DNA of 48,214 nucleotides. Source: an uncultured Eubacteriales bacterium. GTDB taxonomy: Bacteria; Bacillota; Clostridia; UBA1381. The position numbers and the translations under genes were made by a program. The DNA lies in the NCBI GenBank assembly GCA_905199755.1, contig CAJKHT010000012.1:1-48214 (forward strand), in the 5' to 3' direction. Numbering within the stretch: the stretch's first letter is position 1; the number at the start of each line of letters is the position of its first letter. The notes under the pieces were generated by a model, which saw nothing but the letters and a program-made list of their open reading frames with translations, ran no database searches and had not been told where the DNA came from. Below, in pieces: positions 17,728-26,329 of the stretch.

Positions 17728-18618
17728 ATGTTAAAAGACAAAACGAGTCATTCAACAATACTAACAAATTTTGACATGAAAAAGCCCGGCTATAAGCTTT
17801 TGTATGCCGGCATTCTCATCATAATGATATTCATAGTATTGATAAGTGCTGTACCGGTTATATGGATTATGCTTTCAGGCTTTAAAGATGTTAAAGAAAT
17901 GTATGCTGTACCTCCTACATTTCTGCCGAAAAAAATAGAGTTTTCAAAGCTTGCCGAGGCATGGGAAGGTATGAAATTCTATAAATATTATATTAATACG
18001 TTCATAATGGCGGGAGGTGCCGTGATTCTCAGCAATGTTGTTTGCGGTATGGCGGGCTATGCATTTTCAAAGCTAAAACCAAAAGGCTCAAAGGCGATAT
18101 TTATGATTTGTTTTTGGATAATGCTTTTGCCAGGAACGGTTCGTACGGTTCCACTGTATATGACAATTAAGGAATTTCCTATTTTTCATTTCAGTATGAT
18201 GGATTCGTATCTTCCTCTATGGCTGTTTGAATGTTCAAACATATTCAGAATAATATTGTTTAAAAACTTTTTTGACACAATATCATATTCTATTTTTGAA
18301 GCGGCAACCATTGACGGAGCAGGAGAGCTTTCCATATTCATGAAGATCATTATACCGCTCAGTAAGCCGGTATTTATGGTTAGCAGTCTGTTCTGCTTTA
18401 CGTCGCAGTTCGGACAGTTCTTCTGGCCGTATCTGACTATAAGCGATCCGAACAAAACAGTTCTCGGTGTGCAGATATTCAGGATGAACCAGAGCAACTA
18501 TACTCTTGATTATCAGATGATAGCATTGTTGTTCGCTATTGCACCGCTCCTGATAGTTTATGCGCTGTTCCAAAAACAGATTATAGGCGGAATTAATCTC
18601 GGCGGAGTCAAAGGGTAA
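17728..18618 (+). CDS. Sugar ABC transporter permease (MalG type)
   Basis: This is a 296-residue inner-membrane permease with about six membrane segments. Its EAA loop is EAATIDGAGELSIFMKIIIP and its C-terminus, GGINLGGVKG, is typical of a complete MalG-type protein. GGGAGAATGGAG precedes ATG 17728. It forms the heterodimeric channel with the permease at 16742. Directly after its TAA the same frame continues into SLH-protein sequence, which marks a recombination junction at the end of this gene. Confidence 0.93.
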   Translation: MLKDKTSHSTILTNFDMKKPGYKLLYAGILIIMIFIVLISAVPVIWIMLSGFKDVKEMYAVPPTFLPKKIEFSKLAEAWEGMKFYKYYINTFIMAGGAVILSNVVCGMAGYAFSKLKPKGSKAIFMICFWIMLLPGTVRTVPLYMTIKEFPIFHFSMMDSYLPLWLFECSNIFRIILFKNFFDTISYSIFEAATIDGAGELSIFMKIIIPLSKPVFMVSSLFCFTSQFGQFFWPYLTISDPNKTVLGVQIFRMNQSNYTLDYQMIALLFAIAPLLIVYALFQKQIIGGINLGGVKG

Positions 18619-19512
18619 TCAAGGAAAGCGGGCAATTATAACGAAGTGAAAGAACTTATGAGTGCTTATGCTGCAGCGGGAAAAATCAGCGTTGATCAGT
18701 CCGCGTCAACAGAGGTTTTATCAACAACCTATAAAAATATGAGGGGAAAAACCTATAAGAGCTATCGGGAAATAGAGGACGGATTTAAAACATATCTGTC
18801 TCAGGCAAAAGGAAGTATCAGCACTACCACCGGCGGCGGAGGTGGCGGTTCATCAAGCGGCGGTTCTTTCAAGATCACAGAACCGGTTTCTAAGCAGACG
18901 GATGGTGAAAATAACAAAGGAGAAACGGTGCGGCAGGAAAGCGGCGTGATTTCTGCTCCGATGTATTTTAAAGATATTGAAGACTCCAAATGGGCTTTGT
19001 CCGCAATTAATTATTTGTATGAGAATAAAGTTATTTCCGGAAACGGAGACGGCACTTTCTCACCGAGCAGATATGTTTCAAGACCGGAATTTGCAAAAAT
19101 GCTGGTCAGCCTCAGAAAGTATGAAATAAGTGCAAATCAGTCGCCGTTTAGTGATGTTGATAAAGGGGCGTGGTATGCACCATATGTCACAACCGCCTAT
19201 GAAAAAAATTTAATCACAGGCTATGAGGACGGAAGCTTTGGTATTTCTGCAGGCATCACCCGTCAGGAGGCAGCGTGCGTGATTTACCGTCTTATTCGGG
19301 AAGAAGGAGATATTGACCGCCTGAAGGATCGCACGTTCACGTTTGCAGATGATGCGAACATAGGTGAATGGGCAAAGGAAGCGGTTTACACACTTTATGC
19401 AAATGGTGTTATCAGCGGAAGAAGTGCAGAGATATATTCTCCGTCCGAAACGTTGACAAGGGCAGAGGCAGCAGTACTTTTGTATAACGCAAGGACATTC
19501 TTTACAGAATAA
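18619..19512 (+). pseudogene. 5'-truncated SLH protein gene
   Basis: Starting immediately after the permease TAA, in the same frame, the translation SRKAGNYNEVKELMSAY aligns with the middle of the SLH protein at 13169 (KNYDEVKRLLTAY). The homology continues through AGKIS, a polyglycine linker (about 18832-18850) and three SLH domains to the stop. About 280 N-terminal residues, the signal peptide, the start and the SD are missing. A GTG at 18646 has no SD and would give a protein without a secretion signal, so function is unlikely. It is either a relic left by recombination between SLH genes or expressed only by read-through of the permease stop. Confidence 0.75.
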
Positions 19513-19554
19513 GAGTAAAAGGCATAAAAAAATTGAAAGGAAGGAAAGAGTATT

Positions 19555-20688
19555 ATGGTTGTTAAAACCCCCCCTATGGGATGGAATTGCTGGAATACGT
19601 TCGGCAAGAATATCAACGAAAAATTGATAATGGAAACTGCCGACGCATTGATTGAAAAAGGTTATAAGGATGCGGGATATGAATATCTTGTAATAGATGA
19701 CTGCTGGGCGCTCAAGGAGAGAGACGAAAACGGTCATTTGGTTGCCGATCCCGAAAAATTCCCTCATGGCATGAAGTATCTTGCCGATTACATACACAGC
19801 AAGGGTTTAAAATTCGGAATGTATTCTTGTGCGGGTACGATGACTTGTGCCGGTTATCCGGGAAGCTTCGGCCACGAATACGAGGACGCAAAAACCTTTG
19901 CATCATGGGACGTGGATTTCTTAAAATACGATTTCTGTTATTTCCCGAATTCAAACGATGCAAGGAACTCATATCTTACTATGGCGATGGCACTGCGTTC
20001 GTGCGGCAGGGATATTTTATACTCGACGTGCAATTGGGGAACCGATGAGCCGTGGAAGTGGATGCGTTCGATAGGTGCCGATATGTATCGTTCGAGCGGA
20101 GATATCAGTGATAATTTCAGCAGTATATTGAGAATTATCAGGGGACAGGAAAATAACTTTTCGATGTCCGGACCGAGCTGCTTTAATGATTTGGATATGC
20201 TTATTGTCGGAATGTACGGCAACGGCAACGTCGGTGTGAGCAACGGATGTACGGACGATGAATATACGATTCATTTCGGACTTTGGTGTATGTACGGAAC
20301 TCCGTTGATGATAGGCGGAGATATAAGAAACGTAAATGAGTTCTCAAGAAAGCTGATGCAGAATAAAGAACTGATTGCAATCAATCAAGATCCCGAATGC
20401 AGACCGCCGGTAGTGATTCTCGATAAGTTCTTTTGGAAAGAAAACAGAGTTCTGTTTAAAATTCTGTCGAATAATGAATATGTTATCGGAATGTTTAACT
20501 TTTACGATGAGAAAAAAGATATAGCATTTTTCTTGAAAGACTTGGGCATTCCGTATGAAACAGGCAAGGGACTGAAGCTGCATAATGTTCTTACCGGCGA
20601 AGACATTGGATTGGTTCGCGATTATTATATAGCAAATATAAAGGGACATAGCTGCCTCATTCTAAAAGGAGAAATTGCAGATGCATAA
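19555..20688 (+). CDS. GH27-family alpha-galactosidase-like enzyme, cytoplasmic
   Basis: This is a 377-residue protein opening with the family motif TPPMGWNCWNTF (residues 5-16). YLVIDDCW (44-51) follows, then D126 in FLKYDFCY as nucleophile and D183 in RSSGDISDN as acid/base, then the C-terminal beta-sandwich. GH27 members retain configuration and remove terminal alpha-galactose; some act on alpha-N-acetylgalactosamine or beta-arabinopyranose. There is no signal peptide, so it probably acts on oligosaccharides imported by the transporter just upstream. GAAAGGAAGGAAAG precedes ATG 19555. Its end overlaps the start of the zinc-ribbon gene by 8 bp. Confidence 0.9.
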   Translation: MVVKTPPMGWNCWNTFGKNINEKLIMETADALIEKGYKDAGYEYLVIDDCWALKERDENGHLVADPEKFPHGMKYLADYIHSKGLKFGMYSCAGTMTCAGYPGSFGHEYEDAKTFASWDVDFLKYDFCYFPNSNDARNSYLTMAMALRSCGRDILYSTCNWGTDEPWKWMRSIGADMYRSSGDISDNFSSILRIIRGQENNFSMSGPSCFNDLDMLIVGMYGNGNVGVSNGCTDDEYTIHFGLWCMYGTPLMIGGDIRNVNEFSRKLMQNKELIAINQDPECRPPVVILDKFFWKENRVLFKILSNNEYVIGMFNFYDEKKDIAFFLKDLGIPYETGKGLKLHNVLTGEDIGLVRDYYIANIKGHSCLILKGEIADA

Positions 20689-20881
20689 GTGTATTCAATG
20701 CAATAAGGGAATGTCAAGTGACGAGGTTGCTCTGTACAAAAGACTTATTTACAGAGGAGCGACGGATAATTTCAGATGTATAGATTGTCTTGCGAAAAAT
20801 CTATGTGTAAGCGTGTCTGATTTGGAAGAAAAAATCAGACACTTCAAGGAAATGGGTTGTACATTATTTAATACGAATTAA
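20681..20881 (+). CDS. Small zinc-ribbon protein
   Basis: This is a 66-residue protein with two CxxC knuckles, C4-C7 (CIQC) and C33-C36 (CIDC), separated by an amphipathic stretch. The tail, ending EKIRHFKEMGCTLF, is also helical. The pattern fits a small zinc-binding protein of a type common in Clostridia whose function I cannot name. ATG 20681 lies inside the end of the GH27 gene with AAAAGGAG nine bases upstream, so the two are translationally coupled. It may be a regulator or chaperone, or merely a passenger. Confidence 0.7.
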   Translation: MHKCIQCNKGMSSDEVALYKRLIYRGATDNFRCIDCLAKNLCVSVSDLEEKIRHFKEMGCTLFNTN

Positions 20882-20899
20882 ATTTTATAAGGTGAGAAT

Positions 20900-20989
20900 A
20901 TGGATAAGATATTGAAAAAAGGTTACTATTCAGGTATCAAAAAGCCAGTAAAAAAGCCATTGTGCAAAACGTAGAATTTAAAAAATAAA
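20900..20989 (+). CDS. 29-codon lysine-rich mini-ORF ending in the R1 repeat
   Basis: ATG 20900 has AAGGTGAG upstream and encodes MDKILKKGYYSGIKK followed by ASKKAIVQNVEFKK. The last 11 codons lie inside the repeat R1, and the same KAIVQNVEFKK-stop is found on the - strand in repeat R2. It may be a real tiny peptide, the truncated start of a lost gene, or chance. Expression is unproven. Confidence 0.35.
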
Positions 20990-21101
20990 TTTTTAATAAA
21001 ATTTTATCATTCAAAGAGGTTATCCATACATGAAACAGCTATTGTGAAAACAATGCTCATTGTTTTCACAATAGCGTGTGCCGATGTGGATAACCTCTTT
21101 T
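20952..21101 (+). repeat. Structured repeat R1 (inverted partner of R2 at 29286-29424)
   Basis: An outer stem pairs AAAGAGGTTATCC (21013-21025) with GGATAACCTCTTT (21088-21100). Inside it is a perfect 17-bp hairpin, 21038-21054 with 21059-21075, with a GCTC loop. The 5' part (AAAAAGCCATTGTGCAAAAC, 20952-20971, and following A/T-rich bases) is shared with R2. It follows the GH27/zinc-ribbon genes and may terminate them, but the conserved flanks point to a mobile MITE-like element or a structured RNA. Confidence 0.65.
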
Positions 21102-21171
21102 GTTTCTATGTAAATTCGTATCCGATCAATAAACCCACGTCAAAAGAGCCTGATTTGGTCTATAGACCTTA

Positions 21172-21774
21172 TCAGACCCTTTTAGTTATCTTACAGTATT
21201 CAGGCAAATATTCCGACCATGGCAGCATCCTTATCAGCTGCTGTTTTCTTGGTTTTTCTCCAAGCTTTGGCAGTTCACTTAAGAGGTATATTAAATACCC
21301 GAACACATCCAATTTATTAAGTTTTGCACATTCTATCATTGTGAAGCATAATGCGCTTGCTTCTGCTCCTTTGGAAGTGTCGCTGAATAAAAAATTCTTC
21401 CTCGCTATCACAAATGGTTTTACCGCACGCTCTGCTCTGTTATTCGTAAGCTCCAGCCGTCCGTCTGTAAGGAAGCCTTCCAGTTCCTTTTTGTTATTCA
21501 GCGAATAATTGACTGCTTTGTCAAGTGCCGATCCTTTGGGGGCATCTATTTTTTCTAACAGATTCCAATACTTACTCAACAACGGTTTTATCTTGGCTAT
21601 GCGTTCTGTATATATGCTTTCTGTTCCCATGCCAACAAAGCCCTTCTCTACAGTAAATATCTCCTCTACTATAGATAGTGCCTGTGCTGCCTTGCTTCCC
21701 TCTGCTTTTATTCCTTTAGGCAGGCAATCAATCCATTTCCTGCGTGAATGCGCCTTATTCAAGATCTCGAATAA
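21172..21774 (-). pseudogene. tnpC: IS66 transposase TnpC, 3' fragment
   Basis: This is the C-terminal 200 or so residues of the IS66 DDE transposase. The frame reads KAHSRRKWIDCLPKG, then the catalytic-region block NNRAERAVKPFVIARKNFLF and the C-terminal LRMLPW-like motif (IRMLPWSEYLPEYC). It is cut from its 5' part by the RIT element: the sequence GCWAH ends at about 25235 and resumes with HSRRKW here. It has no start of its own and is not expected to be functional. Confidence 0.85.
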
Positions 21775-21782
21775 GGCGCATT
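21747..21782. other. Palindromic recombination-site candidate at the left RIT end
   Basis: AATGCGCCTTATTC (21747-21760) and GAATAAGGCGCATT (21769-21782) are perfect 14-bp inverted arms around the 8-bp spacer AAGATCTC. Inverted arms around a 6-8-bp spacer are the form of tyrosine recombinase core sites. The right end has no such spacer, so the asymmetry may show the ends of the transferred segment. Confidence 0.65.
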
Positions 21783-21841
21783 ATCCGAGAACTATCATTA
21801 TCAGGGGAAAACCGAATAAATCACGCCATTATGCGCTTTCT
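21775..21841 (+). repeat. RIT left terminal inverted repeat (67 bp)
   Basis: It begins GGCGCATTATCCGAGAAC and ends ATGCGCTTTCT, and is identical to the reverse complement of 25176-25242. Confidence 0.92.
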
Positions 21842-21926
21842 AAGGCTATTGCTTGAATAACGATACTTGTTGTATAATTTCGTTATGGTGTATAAACCGA
21901 GACATTAATACAACAGGAGGTTCATT

Positions 21927-23143
21927 ATGAAAGGAAAACCAATACAATTTCAATTTTTGGCAAGAGCTGTATTAACAGAATTAGAAGCATTGGGCTACAA
22001 GAATTCAACTCTTACAAATTATCGCAGAATTTATGCTCGTATCGAAAACTTTATGAGCGATAATTCTATTGAGGGATATTCTCCCTTTGTCGGAAAAGCA
22101 TTTGTTGCAAACATTATCCTGATGATACCAAAGCTCGTAGATCTGTGACCTTAATGATCAGAAGACTTGACGATTATTTGAATAACGTCCCTTACAGATG
22201 TCATAGAGTCATAAAAGCAGTGCGTGTGCCGGCTGATTTCAAGCAGATTTTTGATGATTATCTTGTGTACTGTACTGACAACGGTAACAAGTCCGCAACG
22301 ATCAACCGTAAGAAAGGTTTTTGCTTGATATTCCTGCAATTCCTTGTTGAGATAGGCTTAAAGGACATTTCATTAATCACTGCCGAAACAGTCGCAAAGG
22401 GTTGTCTGAGATACAGCAATAAGGACGGGTATGCCTCACTTCGTCAATTTCTGAAATATCTTTTTGAACGTGGAATAATTGCAAAAGATCTCTCAGCAAT
22501 AGTTTCATATTTCAAACGCAGACAAACCGTTCCGACCGTATATTCTCCGGAGGAGATAAGAAAGATTGAAGGGGCTATTGACACATCTACAGATACAGGC
22601 AAACGAAATCTATCAATTATTCTGCTTGTCACCAGAATGGGACTTCGTTCGGGAGATATCGCATCGCTGAAGCTATCAGAGATAGATTTTTCTTCGGGTC
22701 ACATTGATCTGATACAGGAAAAGACCGGGAAACCGTTATCCATATTTATGCCGCAGGATGTGTCATTTGCATTGAAGTCATATATCGGAATCGCTGCCAA
22801 TGATTTATTGGACGGATACGTTTTTCATAGCATGAAAGCTCCACATGGAAGAATTACCACAAGCATTATACGTCATATTGTTCAAGAATGCATCATTTCC
22901 GCCGGTATTGATATGAACGAAAGAAAGCATGGTCCTCACGCTCTGCGTTCCTCACTTGCAAGCTCTCTTGTCAGTGGTGGAGCTTCATATGATACTGTAA
23001 GAAAAATACTCGGGCACACAGCCCCAAACGCAATAAAGCATTATGTTAAAACGGATATTGAAAGGCTCAGACAATGTGCTATTTCTCCGCCCATACCCAC
23101 AGGCATTTTTCTTGACCTGATTTGCGGAAGGAGGCGGATATGA
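21927..23143 (+). pseudogene. ritA: First RIT tyrosine recombinase, frameshifted
   Basis: The N-terminal part (from ATG 21927, SD AGGAGG) ends at a TGA at 22146-22148. The rest continues one frame over, through HYPDDTKARRSVTLMIRRLDDYL, to 23143. The frame breaks near the A-run at 22109-22111; one extra A would restore a roughly 405-residue protein. The catalytic domain is intact: Arg in MGLRSGD, HALR in PHALRSSLAS, and LGHTAPNAIKHYV with the Tyr nucleophile. It is either a true mutation, a sequencing error in a homopolymer, or less likely programmed frameshifting. The stop lies 1 bp before the next start. Confidence 0.85.
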
Positions 23144-23144
23144 T

Positions 23145-24125
23145 ATGTTTGTGAGTATTTATCATGAAGAGCTTGAACAGTATTACGAGCTTCGCTCAGC
23201 AGTTCTAAGCGACAGTGCCGGCAAACATGAGCTTTGTTATCTGAAACGCTTTGATAAATATATCTCGGATAATTTATACTGTGGAGAAGATGAATTATCG
23301 GAAGCGTTTATGTGCAAATGGGTATCTATTTTAAAAGGAGCAGATAGTTCAAAAGAAAACGAGATCATAGAAATTCGGCAGTTTCTGAATTATCTTAATA
23401 TGAATGGTAACAACGCTTTCATACAAATAATTCTTAAAGTCCCTAATGACTATTCTCCGTATATTTTCAGTAACAAAGAGCTTGAATTGATTTTCCAATT
23501 TGCGGATAATACAACCGTCAATACCAAGAAAGCCTGCAAGTATCTTCCGATAGAATTCCCTGTGATCTTAAGGCTTTTGTTCAGCTGCGGACTTCGCATC
23601 GGCGAAACTGTTAGGATACAAATGAAAGATGTTGATCTTAAAAACGGTGTTCTGAAGCTCATAAACACCAAGTGCGATAAACATAGGATTGTTCCTATGA
23701 CAGAAAAAATGACAGACATACTCTCAAAGTATTGTCTTGCTGTGGGGCATCCCGAAAATGACGAGGCATGGCTGTTTCCCGGGAATGATAAGATCAGTCA
23801 TATTTCAGACCGAGCAGTAAAACGTAGATTTGAACACATTCTGAAAGAAAATGGCATAGAGCTAAAGAATCGTAAAAAGCATGAAAGAGGACCTTGTCTG
23901 CACTGTCTTAGACACGTTTTTGCCTTTAAATCTTTTAAACAGATGGAAAAACTCGGGCTCTCACTTACCGATTCTGTGCCATTCCTTTCAATATATCTCG
24001 GGCACGACAGTTTAGATGAGACGGAAAAGTATCTGAAATTCAGCAGCGAGTTGTATCCGGAGACTACCGAGATGTTCGGTTCATTCATAAAAGACCTTCT
24101 TCCGGAGGTGGATCATGAAACGTAA
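23145..24125 (+). CDS. ritB: Second RIT tyrosine recombinase
   Basis: This is a 326-residue tyrosine recombinase. It has an N-terminal SAM-like core-binding domain (about 1-100) and a catalytic domain with R151 (CGLRIGE), K176 (TKCDKHR strand), H253-x-x-R256 (HCLRH), H287 (LGHDSLDE) and the nucleophile Y296 (TEKYLKF). GGAAGGAGG lies upstream of ATG 23145. It overlaps the third gene by 11 bp. In RIT elements the three proteins are thought to act together on the element's ends. No inactivating change is visible. Confidence 0.9.
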   Translation: MFVSIYHEELEQYYELRSAVLSDSAGKHELCYLKRFDKYISDNLYCGEDELSEAFMCKWVSILKGADSSKENEIIEIRQFLNYLNMNGNNAFIQIILKVPNDYSPYIFSNKELELIFQFADNTTVNTKKACKYLPIEFPVILRLLFSCGLRIGETVRIQMKDVDLKNGVLKLINTKCDKHRIVPMTEKMTDILSKYCLAVGHPENDEAWLFPGNDKISHISDRAVKRRFEHILKENGIELKNRKKHERGPCLHCLRHVFAFKSFKQMEKLGLSLTDSVPFLSIYLGHDSLDETEKYLKFSSELYPETTEMFGSFIKDLLPEVDHET

Positions 24126-25143
24126 AAATGCAAGTTCTTTTCTTAATTTACTTGAAAGCTACTTTAGTACATATCTTCCTACTGCGAAGGGACTTTCCCC
24201 TGCAACGATCAAATCATACAAAACAGCATTTCGTGTAATGTTTGAATTCATGTACTCGGAAAAAGGCATAAAGGCCGATGAGATACAATTTGCAGCCCTG
24301 ACAGCAGATATTATCTCTGAATATCTTGACTGGCTTGAAACTGAAAGAAAATGCAGCATATCCACACGGAACCACAGATTGTCGGTACTAAATGCCTTTT
24401 CCGAATATGCACAAAACAGAAATTTTGAAGCCGCCTCGGTATTTCGTGCAAACCTTATGAAGATACCGATTAAGAATGGTCAGCCGAACAAAAGGTATTT
24501 CTTCACGAAAAATGAGATAAAGCTACTACTCTCGCTTCCTGATACAAAAACAGCAATAGGTAAACGAAATATGGCATTGCTTTGTTTTATGTACGCAAGC
24601 GGAGCAAGAGCACAGGAAACATGTGACCTTACAGTCGGAGATGTGACATTTTATCCGAATAAAGCAACTGTAAAGCTGATTGGAAAAGGCAAGAAGGTCA
24701 GAGTGATAAGTATCCCCGAAGATGCGGCAGCTATCCTTAAAAACTACATTGAGTACCGAAAGATTCAGGATAAATATGACCGACATATCTTTTCAAGTCA
24801 AACACATGAGAAAATGACTGTTTCCTGTATTGAAGAAATCTTCTTCAAGTACATTGAAAAAGGAAAGTTGGAATATCCTATGTATTTCAGAGAAAAGAGA
24901 TACACGCCACATTCGATGAGACATACTACTGCTACACATATGCTTGAAGCAGGAGTCCCTCTTATCGTTGTAAAAAACTTTCTCGGACATTCATCAATAC
25001 AAACAACTCAGATATATGCGGAGATATCACAAATTACGGCTGACAAAGAACTAAAAGCTTGGAATGAAAGATGGTTCTTAAAGAGTCATGATAAAGATCC
25101 TTTAGAAGCAGAAAATGGTAGAATACCTCAATTTCTCTTTTGA
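24115..25143 (+). CDS. ritC: Third RIT tyrosine recombinase
   Basis: This is a 342-residue XerD-like tyrosine recombinase. The core-binding domain spans about 8-105. The catalytic residues are R165 (SGARAQE), K193 region (GKGKKVR), H266-x-x-R269 (PHSMRHT), H292 (LGHSSIQ) and Y301 (TTQIYAE). ATG 24115 lies in the end of the second gene with GGAGG (24105-24109) five bases upstream. The gene ends 32 bp before the right inverted repeat. The complete catalytic set suggests an active enzyme. Confidence 0.92.
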   Translation: MKRKNASSFLNLLESYFSTYLPTAKGLSPATIKSYKTAFRVMFEFMYSEKGIKADEIQFAALTADIISEYLDWLETERKCSISTRNHRLSVLNAFSEYAQNRNFEAASVFRANLMKIPIKNGQPNKRYFFTKNEIKLLLSLPDTKTAIGKRNMALLCFMYASGARAQETCDLTVGDVTFYPNKATVKLIGKGKKVRVISIPEDAAAILKNYIEYRKIQDKYDRHIFSSQTHEKMTVSCIEEIFFKYIEKGKLEYPMYFREKRYTPHSMRHTTATHMLEAGVPLIVVKNFLGHSSIQTTQIYAEISQITADKELKAWNERWFLKSHDKDPLEAENGRIPQFLF

Positions 25144-25175
25144 AAAAGTTATATCATTATCAGGGGTGAATATTA

Positions 25176-25242
25176 AGAAAGCGCATAATGGCGTGATTTA
25201 TTCGGTTTTCCCCTGATAATGATAGTTCTCGGATAATGCGCC
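25176..25242 (-). repeat. RIT right terminal inverted repeat (67 bp)
   Basis: This is the exact reverse complement of 21775-21841. Just inside, at 25152-25169, ATCATTATCAGGGG is repeated once more in inverse orientation to the same words of the repeat, so this end can also fold on itself. Confidence 0.92.
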
Positions 25243-25506
25243 CAACAGCCTATACGCTTTGCTTCCCAAGCGTGGGTATATGACTCGTATCCGTCTGTTT
25301 GCAGATAGCCTTTGTATTTGCCTAATACTGATTCTACCACCTTTGCCGATCGTGTAGGATGGTACTTGTACAATCAGCATTTCATTCATATTATGTAAAA
25401 GCAATTCCAGACTGTCATTTCTGTTTTGAAGTTTCTCATTTTTTGCCTGCAGCATTTCAATGATCTCTAATGCTTCTTTCATGTTTTGTGGCTTTGATGC
25501 AGTCAT
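25235..25506 (-). pseudogene. tnpC: IS66 transposase TnpC, 5' fragment with internal deletion
   Basis: The gene starts at ATG 25506. The first 42 or so residues (ASKPQNMKEALEIIEMLQ…LLLHNMNEML) are the usual coiled-coil N-terminus. The sequence then jumps, with a frame change near 25373, to the DDE-domain segment YKYHPTRSAKVVESVLGKYK, ending RIGCWAH at the RIT junction. Intact IS66 TnpC is roughly 500 residues or more, so a large middle part, including DNA-binding and zinc-binding regions, is lost. This deletion is independent of the RIT insertion. Confidence 0.85.
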
Positions 25507-25607
25507 AAAAAATACCTTCTTCTTGTCGTTTTCTATATAAATATTATACCACAAAAATCTCGAAAAATCAAGTGTTTAAGCCAAATTTCAGCATTTTCTG
25601 CTTCTTT

Positions 25608-25961
25608 TTACAGCAAATCGGCCGGCGTCATTTTGCGTATTGCTTTCGGCTGTTCAATTGACAAACCTTGCATAAGCCACACGAATTGTTCTCTGCTCAA
25701 TAGCTTCATTTCAGCCTCAGATCTTGGCCATTGAAAGCCGCCGTCATTAAGACGTTTGTATAACAGAAGGAATCCGTCTTAATCCCATAACAATCCTTTG
25801 ATTCTGTCTCTGCGTCTGCCACAAAACAAGAACAAGCTGCGGTTGTATGGATTTATTCCGTAATTCTGTTTTACAATAGCAGCCAGCCCGTCTATTGAAC
25901 GTCGTAAATCTGTATAACCACATACTATGTATACCCGCTCGGCACCGATTCCCCCTAACAT
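25608..25961 (-). pseudogene. tnpB: IS66 accessory protein TnpB with nonsense codon
   Basis: Reading from ATG 25961 gives GAERVYIVCGYTDLRRSIDG and LFLFCGRRRDRIKGLLWD. A TAA at 25779-25781 then interrupts the frame. The frame resumes without a shift as DGFLLLYKRLNDGGFQWPRS and continues to 25608, giving the family's usual length of about 117 codons. A single base change (GAA to TAA) would explain it. The start overlaps the tnpA end by 7 bp as in other IS66 elements. Confidence 0.88.
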
Positions 25962-26329
25962 TTTAGCGCCTCGATTGCAGTTTGCAGCAATTGTGGAGTT
26001 ACTGACGCAGGCAGTTCTATTGATATATTAGAAGCAATAATTTTTATCGGTTGAACATTATCCGAGACAGTCTCAACAGGGATTGGTACAATATCGTGAC
26101 GAGTTGACGAACAATCACTGTCAATACTGCTATCAAACTTGCTATCACATATACAATCCCTCACTCTTTTTAAACGGTAGTAATATGTTTTGATATTGAT
26201 GCCATTATCACCGCACCACTTTCTTACGGTCAATCCGCTTCTGCTGCACTCTCGCACCATTTCTGCCCATTCTCTTATTCGTAAATCTGTTTTTATTTTT
26301 GATATTTTATCCATTCTAATCAACTCCAT
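25955..26329 (-). CDS. tnpA: IS66 accessory protein TnpA
   Basis: This is a 124-residue protein of the IS66 OrfA type: a helix-turn-helix half (about 15-55; RIREWAEMVRECSRSGLTVR followed by KWCGDNGINIKTYYYRLKRV) and a variable tail ending in QLLQTAIEAL. It appears intact, with possible starts at ATG 26329 or at ATG 26314 (MDKISKIKTD). The other two IS66 genes are broken, so it has no evident working partner here. Confidence 0.85.
   Translation of the reverse strand: MELIRMDKISKIKTDLRIREWAEMVRECSRSGLTVRKWCGDNGINIKTYYYRLKRVRDCICDSKFDSSIDSDCSSTRHDIVPIPVETVSDNVQPIKIIASNISIELPASVTPQLLQTAIEALKC

Larger units (their letters stand above)
21755..25242 (+). mobile_element. RIT (Recombinase In Trio) element inserted in IS66 tnpC
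   Basis: This 3488-bp unit has perfect 67-bp inverted repeats (21775-21841 and 25176-25242) around three consecutive, overlapping tyrosine recombinase genes on the + strand, the defining layout of RIT elements. The 8-mer AATGCGCC flanks it directly (21747-21754 and 25235-25242). Removing one copy plus the insert restores the tnpC reading GCWAHSRR across the site. The first recombinase gene is frameshifted, so the copy may be inactive unless the shift is a sequencing error. Confidence 0.9.

Noticed and set aside
18646..19512. SLH protein gene starting at GTG 18646
   Set aside because: There is no ribosome binding site, and homology to the intact SLH protein extends upstream to the permease stop. 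A product from this start would lack a signal peptide, so it is listed as a truncated gene.
22105..22150. Programmed frameshift in ritA
   Set aside because: The site is a plain GCAAAC without a slippery heptamer or an obvious stimulatory structure; mutation or sequencing error is simpler.
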